Translations under genes and position numbers: made by a program
Shown here: positions 47,146-56,473 of the stretch, in pieces
Layout of the letters: each line of letters starts with the position of its first letter
Position numbering within the stretch: the stretch's first letter is position 1
Source of the DNA: Pseudomonas saponiphila
Lineage (GTDB): Bacteria; Pseudomonadota; Gammaproteobacteria; Pseudomonadales; Pseudomonadaceae
DNA: 64,000 bases
Reading direction: 5' to 3'
NCBI RefSeq assembly: GCF_900105185.1
Contig: NZ_FNTJ01000001.1
Location: 1,873,501-1,937,500, forward strand
Notes under the pieces: model-generated
Told to the model about the DNA's origin: nothing
The model's database searches: none
The model's input: only the letters and a program-made list of their open reading frames with translations

Positions 47146-47790
47146 TTAACGGCGGCGTGAGGTGTGGGCGCTGGTCTGGAGTTGGTGGCCCTGGGCGTGC
47201 AGCAGGTCGCGCAGACGCAGCAGGTCGTCACGCCGGGGGATGCCAGCCATCCAGACACTGCCGTCGTCGTCGAACATCACATCCAGCGCGCGCTCGTCTT
47301 GGTGCAGCGGGCGCTGGTAGCTGGACAGACGCTGGCGGCCCAGCTCGGTCAAGAGGATCAGGCGCTGGTTGTCGCTGCCCCGTAGGACCAGCGTTTGCGC
47401 CTGTTGTTGCTCGAAGGGGTCGCAGATCAGTGCATCCAGCAGGCCTTCGGCTTGTTCAAGCAGCGGTTGCAGGCGTTCCAGGGAATGGCCGCTGTAGACC
47501 AGGATGTCCACCGCGGTGCGTTCGCGCAGGGCGCGCAGCAGGGCCAGCAGGGCCTCGGGCTGGTCGAAGGGCTCGCCGCCGGACAGGGTGATGCCTTCGG
47601 CCTGGGCCAGCCAGGGTTGCAGGTCGTCCAGCACCTGGGGCAACGGCAATGGCTGCTTGCCCGGGCCCCAGGTGTCCGCGGAAATGCAGCCTTCGCAACG
47701 AATGCTGCAGCCCTGGAACCAAAGGCCCAGGCGCTGTCCCGGCCCCAGGGTGGTGACCGGGAAGTGCACCCGCGACAGGCTGATGTTCAC
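47146..47790 (-). CDS. Small radical-SAM protein (NrdG/activase-like)
   Basis: A 214-residue protein. GTG 47790 overlaps the stop of the AAA+ gene (GTGA) and gives the N-terminus NISLSRVHFP. The CxxxCxxC motif for the 4Fe-4S cluster is CSIRCEGC near 30-37, and the SAM-binding GGE is in TLSGGEPF near 71. Size and motifs are like NrdG and pyruvate-formate-lyase activases, which make glycyl radicals, but no glycyl-radical enzyme is encoded nearby. The target is more likely a nucleotide, a metabolite or an operon partner. This is an unusual member of a helicase-nuclease operon. Confidence 0.82.
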   Translation of the reverse strand: MNISLSRVHFPVTTLGPGQRLGLWFQGCSIRCEGCISADTWGPGKQPLPLPQVLDDLQPWLAQAEGITLSGGEPFDQPEALLALLRALRERTAVDILVYSGHSLERLQPLLEQAEGLLDALICDPFEQQQAQTLVLRGSDNQRLILLTELGRQRLSSYQRPLHQDERALDVMFDDDGSVWMAGIPRRDDLLRLRDLLHAQGHQLQTSAHTSRRR

Positions 47791-49625
47791 GAAGCGCGGG
47801 CAAGCAATTGCAGGCTGCCGGCCTGCAACTGGCGGACTTCGAAGGACTGGCCGGGCTGGGCGTCCTGGTCGAACAGGGCCCGGGCCAGGGGGTTGAGCAG
47901 GTGCGCTTCCAGCTGGTTGCGAATGCCCCGGCCACCGTTGGACAGGTCTTGCAGACACAGCTGGCGCAGGTTGCCCAGAGAGGCGTCATCGAGCTGCACG
48001 TGCAGGGCCTGGGCCGCCAGGTCGGCGAGGATGTTGCCGACCATCTGCTGGAAGATCTGCTCGGCGATGTCCGGGCGGATGAAGTCGAAGACGATGATGT
48101 TCTCGCCGATGCGGTTGAGGATTTCCGGTCGATTGAGCACCAGCTTGAAGTGCCGCTCGATCTCCCCCTGGACCTTGCCCTGCACGGCCTCGAAGGCTTC
48201 GCCGGGCTGCACGTTGGCGACGCGTTCGCCGTGCTCGCCCTGGCGGTAGATGCCCAGGTTGGAAGTGAAGACGATCAGCGCCTCGGAGAAGTACACCCGA
48301 TCGCCGCGGCCGGAAGTGAGTACTCCGTCGTCGAGGATCTGCAGGAACTTGTCGAGGATTCGTGGGTGAGCCTTTTCGATCTCGTCGAACAGCACCACGC
48401 TGAAGGGCTTTTCGCGGATGGCGTTGGTCAGTTCGCCGCCCACGTCATAGCCGACGTAGCCGGGCGGGGCGCCCACCAGGCGCTGGTCGGCGTGTTCGGC
48501 GCTGAATTCCGACATATCGAAGCGGATGTATGCGCTTTCGTCACCAAACAGCAGGCTGGTGATGGTCTTGGCCAGTTCCGTTTTGCCGACCCCGGTGGGC
48601 CCGGCGAGAAAGGCCACGCCCCGGGGACGATTGCCCTTGCGGCTGGCGCCGACTCCGGTCATGGCGCGCTTGACGATGTCCAGCATGTGGGTCACGGCGT
48701 GGCCCTGGCCCTTGACCCGCTGGCGGATGAAATCATCGGCCTGGCGGATGCGCTGGCGGTCGATCTTCAGCCAGGGGTCTTCGGTGACCCCGACCTTATA
48801 GCGGCGCACGGCGTCGCCGATGCGCTCCATGGCCAGGCCTTCGACCCGGGCCAGTTGCACGATTGCATTGAGGTCGAGCAGCAGCAGGCCTTCGGTATTT
48901 TCGACGAAGGCCCGCACCGCCTGGTCGCGGTTCTCTTGGCTGGCTTCCTGGGCCCCGGGCAGGCCCCGCAGCAGCGCCGGCGCCAGCGCCTGGCGGGCCT
49001 GCTGGTCGGGTTTGGACACCGGAATCGGGCGCAGGCGCGGGTTGTCGATCAGCAGCCAATCGGGCAGGTCGCCTTCCTTCTCCACCACCCAGAGGATGCT
49101 GTTGAAGAACGGCGTGCGCTGTTCCCCGGCTGGCCGGCTGCGGGCCTGATGGGACAGCACCAGGGCCTGGGTGAACAGCTGGTGCTCGGCGGCGCTCAGG
49201 GCGTCGTTGCGGATCACCAGGCGGGAGGCGAAATCGACAATCAGGGCCAGGGGCGCGCCTTGGCGTTCCACCAGGCGCGGCAAGGTGGCGCACAACAGGT
49301 CGAGGCCCGCTGGCGCCGCGCCTTCCACCGGGGTCAGCCCCAGTTCGCGCAGCAGGTTGTCGGCCTGGGCCGGCTCGCTGCCCGGGGGCAGCAGCACCCG
49401 CAGCCCGCCGAGGGGATCCCAGCTCAGCACCTGGGCATAACCGGCCGCCAGCAGTTCGTCGCGCAGATTGAGATTGAAGGGTTGGGGTGTGATGACCCCG
49501 GGGGCGACTTCGCTGGCTTGCAGGTCGCGGACGTTGCCGGACAGTACGAACTGGCTTTTCAGAGGGAGAAAGCGCAGCAGATCACGCAGCCAGCGTGGCT
49601 TTTCGAAAGAGGCAGTCCTTGGCAT
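47787..49625 (-). CDS. Clp/HSP100-like AAA+ ATPase, first gene of the defence-like operon
   Basis: A 612-residue ATPase. The N-terminal ~280 residues (with FVLSGNVRDLQ near 27 and LALIVDFASR near 125) look like an AAA+ module without Walker A, so probably inactive. The second module is ClpA/B-like: GPTGVGKTEL near 347, pore-loop-like GAPPGYVGYD, VVLFDEIEKAHP near 413, sensor 1 FTSNLG, and the Arg-finger region LNRPEILNRIGEN. It lacks a Clp N-domain and ClpP loop, so it is probably not a protease partner. ATG 49625 follows a REP-containing gap, so transcription of the four-gene operon probably starts here. Confidence 0.85.
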   Translation of the reverse strand: MPRTASFEKPRWLRDLLRFLPLKSQFVLSGNVRDLQASEVAPGVITPQPFNLNLRDELLAAGYAQVLSWDPLGGLRVLLPPGSEPAQADNLLRELGLTPVEGAAPAGLDLLCATLPRLVERQGAPLALIVDFASRLVIRNDALSAAEHQLFTQALVLSHQARSRPAGEQRTPFFNSILWVVEKEGDLPDWLLIDNPRLRPIPVSKPDQQARQALAPALLRGLPGAQEASQENRDQAVRAFVENTEGLLLLDLNAIVQLARVEGLAMERIGDAVRRYKVGVTEDPWLKIDRQRIRQADDFIRQRVKGQGHAVTHMLDIVKRAMTGVGASRKGNRPRGVAFLAGPTGVGKTELAKTITSLLFGDESAYIRFDMSEFSAEHADQRLVGAPPGYVGYDVGGELTNAIREKPFSVVLFDEIEKAHPRILDKFLQILDDGVLTSGRGDRVYFSEALIVFTSNLGIYRQGEHGERVANVQPGEAFEAVQGKVQGEIERHFKLVLNRPEILNRIGENIIVFDFIRPDIAEQIFQQMVGNILADLAAQALHVQLDDASLGNLRQLCLQDLSNGGRGIRNQLEAHLLNPLARALFDQDAQPGQSFEVRQLQAGSLQLLARAS

Positions 49626-49730
49626 GGAAGCGAAGCTCGTCGTAGGAAGCAGGACGCGACATTAGCATAGGGAAGTTTTTTCTTACGATGCTCTACGGGT
49701 TTTCTGACCTGTCGCCGCAGGGTTGCACGC

Positions 49731-49786
49731 GGGCTTGCCGACGAAGGGGCATGAGATCGCCTTCGCCGGCAAGCCGGCTCCTACGG
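49731..49786. repeat. REP pair overlapping the soxR stop
   Basis: GCGGGCTTGCCGACGAAG and the inverted GCCGGCAAGCCGGCTCCTAC. The soxR TAG (49783-49781) lies inside the REP, so the last soxR codons and the repeat touch. Confidence 0.65.
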
Positions 49787-50254
49787 GGTGTCGGTGGGGG
49801 CGTCGGGCGCCAGCAGGCGGGCGCCTGGGCCGGCTTCTCCCAGCACGTCTCCCTGGTTGCGCAGCGGGCAACCTTCCATGGACAGGCAACCGCAACCAAT
49901 GCACTGGTTCAGTCGTTCGCGCAACAGGCTCAGTTGGCGGATGCGTTCGTCCAGTTCGCGGCTCCACTGCTCCGACAGGCGCTGCCAGTCGGCGGCGCTG
50001 GGGGCGCGGTCGGCGGGCAGGCTGGCCAGGGCCTGGCCGATCTCCGCCAGGGGAATGCCCAGACGCTGGGCCACTTTGATCAAGGACACGCGACGCAGCA
50101 CCGAGCGCGGATAGCGCCGCTGGTTGCCGGCGTTGCGGTTGCTCTTGATCAGTCCTTTGCTTTCGTAGAAGTGCAGCGCGGTCACGGCCACGCCGCTGCG
50201 GGCCGAGAGCTGGCCGACCGTCAATTCTTTATGGAGGGCGTCGGGTTCGATCAT
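49781..50254 (-). CDS. soxR: Redox-sensing MerR-family regulator SoxR
   Basis: A 157-residue DNA-binding regulator. The helix-turn-helix is [20 protein letters not shown] and the dimer helix follows. The 2Fe-2S ligands are in [12 protein letters not shown] (C-x2-C-x-C-x5-C) near 119-130. SoxR reacts to redox-cycling compounds such as phenazines in Pseudomonas. I chose ATG 50254 (MIEPDALHK), the usual position before the HTH. It is divergent from a monooxygenase gene, with a SoxR box between them. Confidence 0.93.
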   Translation of the reverse strand: MIEPDALHKELTVGQLSARSGVAVTALHFYESKGLIKSNRNAGNQRRYPRSVLRRVSLIKVAQRLGIPLAEIGQALASLPADRAPSAADWQRLSEQWSRELDERIRQLSLLRERLNQCIGCGCLSMEGCPLRNQGDVLGEAGPGARLLAPDAPTDTP

Positions 50255-50283
50255 TGAAAGGGCACCAGAATGAAAAAACAGGC

Positions 50284-50314
50284 TTGACCTTGACTTAACT
50301 AGAGGTTTTACCCT
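50284..50314 (+). promoter_or_regulatory. SoxR-controlled promoter with 19-bp spacer
   Basis: TTGACC (50284-50289) and TACCCT (50309-50314) are 19 bases apart, the long spacing of MerR-type promoters. The spacer holds CCTTGACTTAACTAGAGG (50288-50305), 14 of 18 matches to the E. coli soxS box. It points to the monooxygenase gene. Confidence 0.75.
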
Positions 50315-50364
50315 GCCGCCCATTGCATCGCAAGATTCTGTCCGACCGCCGTAGGGAGTAGTTC

Positions 50365-50726
50365 ATGAGCGCCTTCGAGAGAAACCGCAGTTTCACCCAA
50401 TTGATCGAATTCGAGATCGAACCCCGCCAGCAGCAGGCTCTGGTATCGGCTCTGGTCGAGCAGACGGAGCGTCTGGCCCAGGGCTGTGGTGGCTTTTTGA
50501 ATGCCAGCGTGCAGGCCAGCGACGATGGCCGGCGGGTGCTCAATTACCTGCAATGGCAATCCCGGGAGGCCGGCGAGGCGGCCTTCCGGCGCTTCGAGAG
50601 CGGCGAGCAGGATTTCTGGCAGTTGATCCTGACGCATCGGGCCAAGACCGTGAGCTTCGGTTCATTCCAGGTGCACAGCAGCATTGCCCGCAGCCATGAC
50701 GATGCCTTGCACTGCCACTTGCCGGA

Positions 50727-50730
<4 letters not shown>
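50365..50730 (+). CDS. ABM-type quinone/antibiotic monooxygenase-like protein, SoxR target
   Basis: A 121-residue small protein of the antibiotic-biosynthesis-monooxygenase fold: FTQLIEFEIEP at the N-terminus, a helix with SALVEQTERLAQ, GGFLNASVQ, and a central NYLQWQS strand. Such ferredoxin-like dimers act on quinones or similar compounds. In P. aeruginosa the gene next to soxR (PA2274) has the same character and is in the SoxR regulon; the box upstream supports the same here. Its stop overlaps the convergent sfnR stop (CTAG). Confidence 0.82.
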
Positions 50731-51827
<1,097 letters not shown>

Positions 51828-51851
51828 CGGCACTCTCCGGAAAATTGGCAA

Positions 51852-53039
51852 CTAGGAGTAGAAAGTCGGGGTTGGCAGGGACTGGTTCAGTGCCCAGTCG
51901 CCCAGCTCGTGGAGCTTGTAGTCCAGCGGGTCGTGCAGGGTCTGGGTGCGCAGGTTGCGCCAGTGGCGGTCCAGGCGCAGGGAGGCATGGGTCGAGCGCG
52001 CACCGGTGACTTCGAACAGCCGGCTGCACAGGTCCAGGCCCTGGCGGCTGGCGGCGACCTTGGCGGTGGCGATTGCCGTGGCCAGGTGCCCGCGCTCTTC
52101 GGCGCTGAGGTTGGGGCCCTTGGCCCAGGCCTGGTCCAGCAGGGCGGCGGCCCGTTCCACCAACAGGCGGATACCTTCCAGGGCGACCCAGAACTCGCCG
52201 TAGTGGCTGAGGATGTAAGGGTCCTGGCGCACGTCCTGGGCGCTGGACTTATGCCAGACCCGGGTTTCGCTCAGGGTGTACTGCCGGGCTTCCTCGAAGG
52301 CGCCTTCGGCGATACCGAGGAACATGTGGGTGAAGGTCAGTTGGGCGATCAGCGGGCGCAGGCAGGCGAAGGGGGTGCTCAAGGGGCCCGGGTCCAGCAG
52401 CAGTTCCGATTCCTCGACCCGCACCCGTTCGAAGGTGGCGCTGCCGCTGTCGGTCTGGCGCTGGCCCATGTTGTTCCAGTCGTTGTGCAGGGTGATGCCG
52501 CTGCGACCGCTGGGGATGGCGGCGATCAGCAACTTGCCGCCGTTGCTTTCATCCACCGCCGAGGCGATGAGCATTTCCGAGTCGCTGGCCCCGGAGCAGA
52601 AGCTTTTCTTCCCGGAAAACTCGCGCCAGCCGCCGAGCTTCTTGACCAGGGTGCGGGTGTCCAGCGGGTTCAGGGCGTTGCCCCAGAACCAGTTCTTGCG
52701 GGCGGTCTGCTCGAACCAGGGCTGCCATTGCTCGGGCTTGGCGAACAGGCGCACGGTGGCCAGCATCAGGTGATGGAAGCCGAAGACATGGGCGATGGAA
52801 CTGTCGACCTTGGCGAATTCGCGGACGATGTTCAGGGTTTCGCTCCAGGGCGCGCCCAGGCCGCCGAACTGGCGGGGAATGCTCAGGGCCAACAGGCCGC
52901 TCTGGCGCAGGGCGTCGCGTTCGGCCTTGGGGGTGCCGCCGCGCTCGTCGCGTTCGACGGCGGTCAGGGCAAACTCGGCGGCCAGTTGGCGGGCGGTCTG
53001 CAAGGGGGACAACAGGGCGCTTTGCGGTTTGGCAGTCAC
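51852..53039 (-). CDS. msuC: MsuC, flavin-dependent methanesulfinate monooxygenase-type
   Basis: A 395-residue acyl-CoA-dehydrogenase-fold monooxygenase of the DszC type, using FMNH2 from MsuE. Blocks are LALSIPRQFGGLGAP near 52, FCSGASDSEML near 148 and the C-terminal THASLRLDRHWRN...TLHDPLDYK near 350-380. MsuC is thought to oxidise methanesulfinate to methanesulfonate, the substrate of MsuD. GTG 53039 has GAGGAAC upstream. A REP pair separates it from msuD; sfnR begins 25 bases after its stop. Confidence 0.88.
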   Translation of the reverse strand: MTAKPQSALLSPLQTARQLAAEFALTAVERDERGGTPKAERDALRQSGLLALSIPRQFGGLGAPWSETLNIVREFAKVDSSIAHVFGFHHLMLATVRLFAKPEQWQPWFEQTARKNWFWGNALNPLDTRTLVKKLGGWREFSGKKSFCSGASDSEMLIASAVDESNGGKLLIAAIPSGRSGITLHNDWNNMGQRQTDSGSATFERVRVEESELLLDPGPLSTPFACLRPLIAQLTFTHMFLGIAEGAFEEARQYTLSETRVWHKSSAQDVRQDPYILSHYGEFWVALEGIRLLVERAAALLDQAWAKGPNLSAEERGHLATAIATAKVAASRQGLDLCSRLFEVTGARSTHASLRLDRHWRNLRTQTLHDPLDYKLHELGDWALNQSLPTPTFYS

Positions 53040-53092
53040 GCGGTGTTCCTCGTGGGTGGCCGTTTGTGGCGGCCGGAAAAGGTGCTGCGAGT

Positions 53093-53158
53093 TGCAGGAG
53101 CTGGCTTGCCAGCGAAGAGGGCTGGAAGGTCGCCTTCGCCGGCAAGCCGGCTCCTACA
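53093..53158. repeat. REP pair inside the msu operon
   Basis: TGCAGGAGCTGGCTTGCCAG and the inverted GCCGGCAAGCCGGCTCCTAC, between msuD and msuC. It may stabilise the upstream part of the transcript or reduce read-through. Confidence 0.75.
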
Positions 53159-53173
53159 ACGGCTTTGGGGATT

Positions 53174-54313
53174 TCAGCGGCGGTTGGGCAGCACGTCGTT
53201 GGCGATCATTTCGCCGAACGGTCCGGTGAGGTTGGTCACGCCCCGGCCGGCCAGGCTGGCATAGGGTTCGGGCAACAGCGGGAACACCAGTTCGGCGAAG
53301 CGATAGGCCTCTTCCAGGTGCGGGTAGCCGGAGAAGATGAAGCTCTCGATCCCCAGGTCGGCGTATTCCTTGATCCGTTCGGCCACTTGTTGCGGGTTGC
53401 CCACCAGGGCGGTGCCGGCACCGCCACGCACCAGGCCGACCCCGGCCCAGAGGTTGGGGGCGATCTGCAGTTGATCGCGTCGCCCGCCGTGCAGCGCGGC
53501 CATGCGCCGCTGGCCTTCGGAGTCGAAGCGGGCGAAGGATTGCTGGGCGGCGGCGATGGTTTCGTCGCTGATGTGTTCGATCAGCTTGTCCGCGGCTTGC
53601 CAGGCTTGTTCCTCGGTTTCGCGCACGATCACGTGCAGGCGGATGCCGAACTTCACCGTGCGGCCCTTGCGGGCTGCGCGTTCACGCACGTCGGCAAGCT
53701 TCTGTGCCACGGCTGCCGGTGGTTCGCCCCAGGTCAGGTAGACGTCCACCTGATCGGCGGCCAGTTCGTGGGCGGCTTCGGAGGAGCCGCCGAAGTACAG
53801 CGGCGGGTAGGGCTTCTGCACCGGTGGGTAGAGCGCCTTGGCGTTCTGTACGTGCAGGTGCTTGCCTTCGAAGTCCACGGCTTCGCCCTGCAGCACCCGG
53901 CGCCAGATCTGCAGGAATTCGTCGGTGACTTCGTAGCGCTCGCTGTGGCTGAGGAAGCTGCCGTCGCCACGGTTTTCGTCCGGGTCGCCGCCGGTCACCA
54001 CATTGATCAGCAGGCGCCCGTTGGACAGCCGGTCCAGGGTGGCGGCCATGCGCGCCGAGACGGTGGGGGAAATGATCCCCGGACGGATCGCCACCAGGTA
54101 GCGCAGGCGTTCGGTCAGGGGCACCAGGGCCGAGGCGATGACCCAGGAGTCCTCGCAGGAGCGCCCGGTGGGAATCAGCACGCCGTGATAGCCCAGGCTG
54201 TCGGCGGCCTGGGCCACTTGCTTGAGGTAGTTGAGGGTGACCGGGCGCGCGCCCTGGGCGGTGCCGAGGAAGTGGCCATCGCCGTGGGTCGGAAGAAACC
54301 AGAACACATCCAT
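53174..54313 (-). CDS. msuD: FMNH2-dependent alkanesulfonate monooxygenase MsuD
   Basis: A 379-residue luciferase-like enzyme that splits short alkanesulfonates (methanesulfonate) to aldehyde and sulfite with FMNH2 and O2. It begins [17 protein letters not shown] and has GRSCEDSW near 51, [13 protein letters not shown] near 77, [10 protein letters not shown] near 104 and PPLYFGGSS near 170, all as in SsuD/MsuD. Length fits. ATG 54313 lies 9 bases after the msuE stop. SsuD would give the same motifs; gene order (msuE-D-C-sfnR) decides for msuD. Confidence 0.92.
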   Translation of the reverse strand: MDVFWFLPTHGDGHFLGTAQGARPVTLNYLKQVAQAADSLGYHGVLIPTGRSCEDSWVIASALVPLTERLRYLVAIRPGIISPTVSARMAATLDRLSNGRLLINVVTGGDPDENRGDGSFLSHSERYEVTDEFLQIWRRVLQGEAVDFEGKHLHVQNAKALYPPVQKPYPPLYFGGSSEAAHELAADQVDVYLTWGEPPAAVAQKLADVRERAARKGRTVKFGIRLHVIVRETEEQAWQAADKLIEHISDETIAAAQQSFARFDSEGQRRMAALHGGRRDQLQIAPNLWAGVGLVRGGAGTALVGNPQQVAERIKEYADLGIESFIFSGYPHLEEAYRFAELVFPLLPEPYASLAGRGVTNLTGPFGEMIANDVLPNRR

Positions 54314-54322
54314 GACAGTTCC

Positions 54323-54886
54323 TTAAGCGATTTTCAGCAGGTTGTTCGGTTGCGCGCCAAACAGCGGCGCAGCCCGTTCGGCAGCCAGCTGGATGCGGGC
54401 TTTGAGCAGTTCGCTGGTGATCTGGTAGTTGCTGAAGTCGGCTTCGGTGGCGTAGACGCCGATCGGCAGGGTCAGGGCCTGGAAGAAGCTGAACAGCGGA
54501 CGCAGTTGGTGATCCAGGACCAGGGCGTGGCGTTCGCTGCCACCGGTGGCGGCCAGCAGCACCGGGGTGTTGATCAGGGCGTTGAGATCGATCAGGTCGA
54601 ACAGGTGCTTGAGCAGGCCCGGATAGGAGCCGCGGTAAACCGGGGCGGCAACGATCAGCAGGTCGGCGTTTTCGATGGCTTGCAGCTCGGCTTCGACCTC
54701 GGCCGGCAGTTCCTGGCGCGACAGGGCGCCGCCCACTGGACGGGCGATATCGCCCAGTTCGATCAGGTGGCTGTTGATGGGCAGGTGGTTGGACAGCTCG
54801 CTCAACAGGGCCTGGGTCAGCACCAGGGTCCGGGACGGGCGCCAGGTTCCACCGGAGAGGGCAACGACGTTCAGGGGACGGGACAT
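54323..54886 (-). CDS. msuE: NADH-dependent FMN reductase MsuE
   Basis: A 187-residue flavodoxin-fold reductase that supplies FMNH2 to MsuD and MsuC. The phosphate-binding loop is ALSGGTWRPSRT near 9-20, and APVYRGSYPGLLKHLFDL near 80-97 and LLAATGGSERHAL near 108-120 form the flavin pocket. I chose ATG 54886 because AAGGAA lies just upstream and the N-terminus then matches the family. It is the first gene of the operon, 60 bases behind a sigma-54 promoter. Confidence 0.92.
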   Translation of the reverse strand: MSRPLNVVALSGGTWRPSRTLVLTQALLSELSNHLPINSHLIELGDIARPVGGALSRQELPAEVEAELQAIENADLLIVAAPVYRGSYPGLLKHLFDLIDLNALINTPVLLAATGGSERHALVLDHQLRPLFSFFQALTLPIGVYATEADFSNYQITSELLKARIQLAAERAAPLFGAQPNNLLKIA

Positions 54887-54944
54887 GATCGGTTCCTTTT
54901 TAAACAGTGGCTCAACGAGCAATGACAGGTGTACCTGCACTGGA

Positions 54945-54958
54945 GCAAGAGCTGTACC
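54945..54958 (-). promoter_or_regulatory. Sigma-54 promoter of msuE
   Basis: On the minus strand TGGTACAGCTCTTGCT matches TGGCAC-N5-TTGCA closely: GG at 54958-54957, ten bases, GC at 54946-54945. It is the best sigma-54 site in the window. Confidence 0.8.
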
Positions 54959-55043
54959 AACCGGCCAGGGCCCGGTAATCCGGGGGCTTGGCGGGCTGTG
55001 CCGGCGCTGGCTGTTGTTGTTCGGGCACTGTTTTGTTGATCGG

Positions 55044-55076
55044 CTGTTGCCTGGCCAACAGTTGCTCCGGCAACAG
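55044..55076 (-). promoter_or_regulatory. Candidate enhancer (UAS) for the msuE sigma-54 promoter
   Basis: CTGTTG (55044-55049), six bases, CAACAG (55056-55061), then another CAACAG at 55071-55076. The near edge is 85 bases from the -24 GG, almost the same distance as at sfnB (84). The rest of the 54887-55283 gap shows no gene. Confidence 0.6.
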
Positions 55077-55283
55077 TTGGGCAACGGGATGTCGCTGTTA
55101 TAAAGGCTTGTTGTTATTCCTCAAAAGAGCTTGTTTCCATATTTATAGGTTGTTATGGAATAAGAACGGGCTGTCCGAGCCCCTGGAAAAGTCGATAGCG
55201 ACTATCGAGCGGGATGATTTTTGCCACTGACGGTGCGCGAGTAGCCTGTGTTCATTGTTCGCAACCCGCTTCAGGTGCACGTC

Positions 55284-55544
55284 ATGAAGGCTTACTCCGT
55301 TGTTCTGCTGCTGTTGATTTCCAGTGTGCTGGCCGGTTGTGCCAGCGCGGGCGCGCCGGAATTGCGCCCTTACACGGCCGAGGAAAGTCGCGAGCTGGCG
55401 CTGGAAGCCTTGAACCGGCGTGGTCTGTCGTTCGATGCGTACCAGCAGGAAAAAGCCCGGCTGCTGGCGCGCCCTGCAGCGTTCGACCGTCAGGGCGAGA
55501 TGAGCGCCCAGCGCAATATCAGTCGTCACCAACCGGCCAGTTGA
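55284..55544 (+). CDS. Small putative lipoprotein
   Basis: An 86-residue protein with a lipoprotein signal: KAYSVVLLLLISSVLAGC, with Cys at 18 as the likely lipidation site (lipobox VLAGC). The mature part is charged and polar (YTAEESRELALEALNRRGLS, QQEKARLL), probably helical. Residue +2 is Ala, which favours the outer membrane. Function is not known. ATG 55284 was preferred to the upstream ATG at 55248 because it places the signal at the N-terminus. Confidence 0.72.
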   Translation: MKAYSVVLLLLISSVLAGCASAGAPELRPYTAEESRELALEALNRRGLSFDAYQQEKARLLARPAAFDRQGEMSAQRNISRHQPAS

Positions 55545-55647
55545 TAAAAACTGTACGGGTCAAAGTTTTCAACAACTGTCCGTGAGTTCCGGGTCGGTGC
55601 CGGGTTAGGGTCGAGGCTTGATCGATCTAGCCCAGGACCTTGCCCCC

Positions 55648-56262
55648 ATGAGCCTCTCCCCCGACCTGCTGTTGGCGTTCGCGCTGTTTGCCCTGGTCAC
55701 GTCCATCACCCCCGGCCCCAACAACACCATGTTGCTGGCCTCGGGCCTGAACTTCGGTTTCAACCGCTCTATCCCGCATATCCTCGGCATCAGCTGTGGT
55801 TTCTTCGTGCTGGTGCTGGCGGTCGGCCTGGGCCTGGGGGCGGTGTTCGAGGCCTATCCGGTGCTGTACCGCGTGCTGCGTTATGTCGGTGCGGCCTACC
55901 TGCTGTACCTGGCGTGGAACATCGCCCGCTCCGGGCCCATGAACGACGATCAGCGGGGCCAGGGGCAGCCTTTGGGTTATTGGGGCGCGGCGGCCTTTCA
56001 GTGGGTCAATCCCAAGGCCTGGGTCATGGCGGTGGGCGCCATCAGCACCTACACCCCCTTGCAGGGCTATTTCACCAATGTGCTGGTGATTGCGGCGGTC
56101 TTCGCCCTGATCAACGCGCCGACGGTGAGCCTCTGGGCGGCCTGCGGCAGCCTGTTGCGCAATGTGTTGCGCAATCCGCGCTGGCTGCGCCTGTTCAATC
56201 TGGCCATGGCCGGCCTGCTGGTGATTTCCCTGGCGCCGCTGGTGCTGGAGAACATCAGTTGA
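55648..56262 (+). CDS. LysE/RhtB-family amino-acid exporter
   Basis: A 204-residue inner-membrane protein with about six hydrophobic segments. The family motif is near the start (SITPGPNNTMLLASGLNFG), followed by FVLVLAVGLGLGAVF, GAAYLLYLAWNIAR and FQWVNPKAWVMAVGA. RhtB-type exporters release amino acids or related metabolites; here the neighbour is a cysteine desulfurase, so cysteine or a derivative is conceivable. I chose ATG 55648 because it gives the usual family N-terminus. Confidence 0.88.
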   Translation: MSLSPDLLLAFALFALVTSITPGPNNTMLLASGLNFGFNRSIPHILGISCGFFVLVLAVGLGLGAVFEAYPVLYRVLRYVGAAYLLYLAWNIARSGPMNDDQRGQGQPLGYWGAAAFQWVNPKAWVMAVGAISTYTPLQGYFTNVLVIAAVFALINAPTVSLWAACGSLLRNVLRNPRWLRLFNLAMAGLLVISLAPLVLENIS

Positions 56263-56387
56263 GCGGTGCTTCAACGCGTTGCCCCGAGCCTGTTAAGCTG
56301 CGCCCCAGGAGCGTTCCTACGCACTTTTAGACGAAGTTGTGCTTCTTTAACTGCATCCGATCGGCTATTGCTCAGCGCCTGCTGTTG

Positions 56388-56411
56388 ACGCGCCGTCCCT
56401 GTACGGCGCGT
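56388..56411 (+). other. Strong hairpin upstream of the cysteine desulfurase
   Basis: ACGCGCCGT (56388-56396) pairs perfectly with ACGGCGCGT (56403-56411) around CCCTGT. Only a short TTTG follows, so it is a weak terminator for lysE or a leader hairpin of the next gene (ATG 63 bases on). Confidence 0.45.
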
Positions 56412-56473
56412 TTGTGCATGCTGCTCTTTGAGCCAATGCCGATCCTGGAACCAGCTCTGCGGGTCTTTCTGTC

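Noticed and set aside
47787..49625. ClpB disaggregase or ClpA protease subunit
   Set aside because: Only one active AAA+ module, no Clp N-domain, no ClpB middle coiled coil and no ClpP-binding loop were seen; the operon context also differs.
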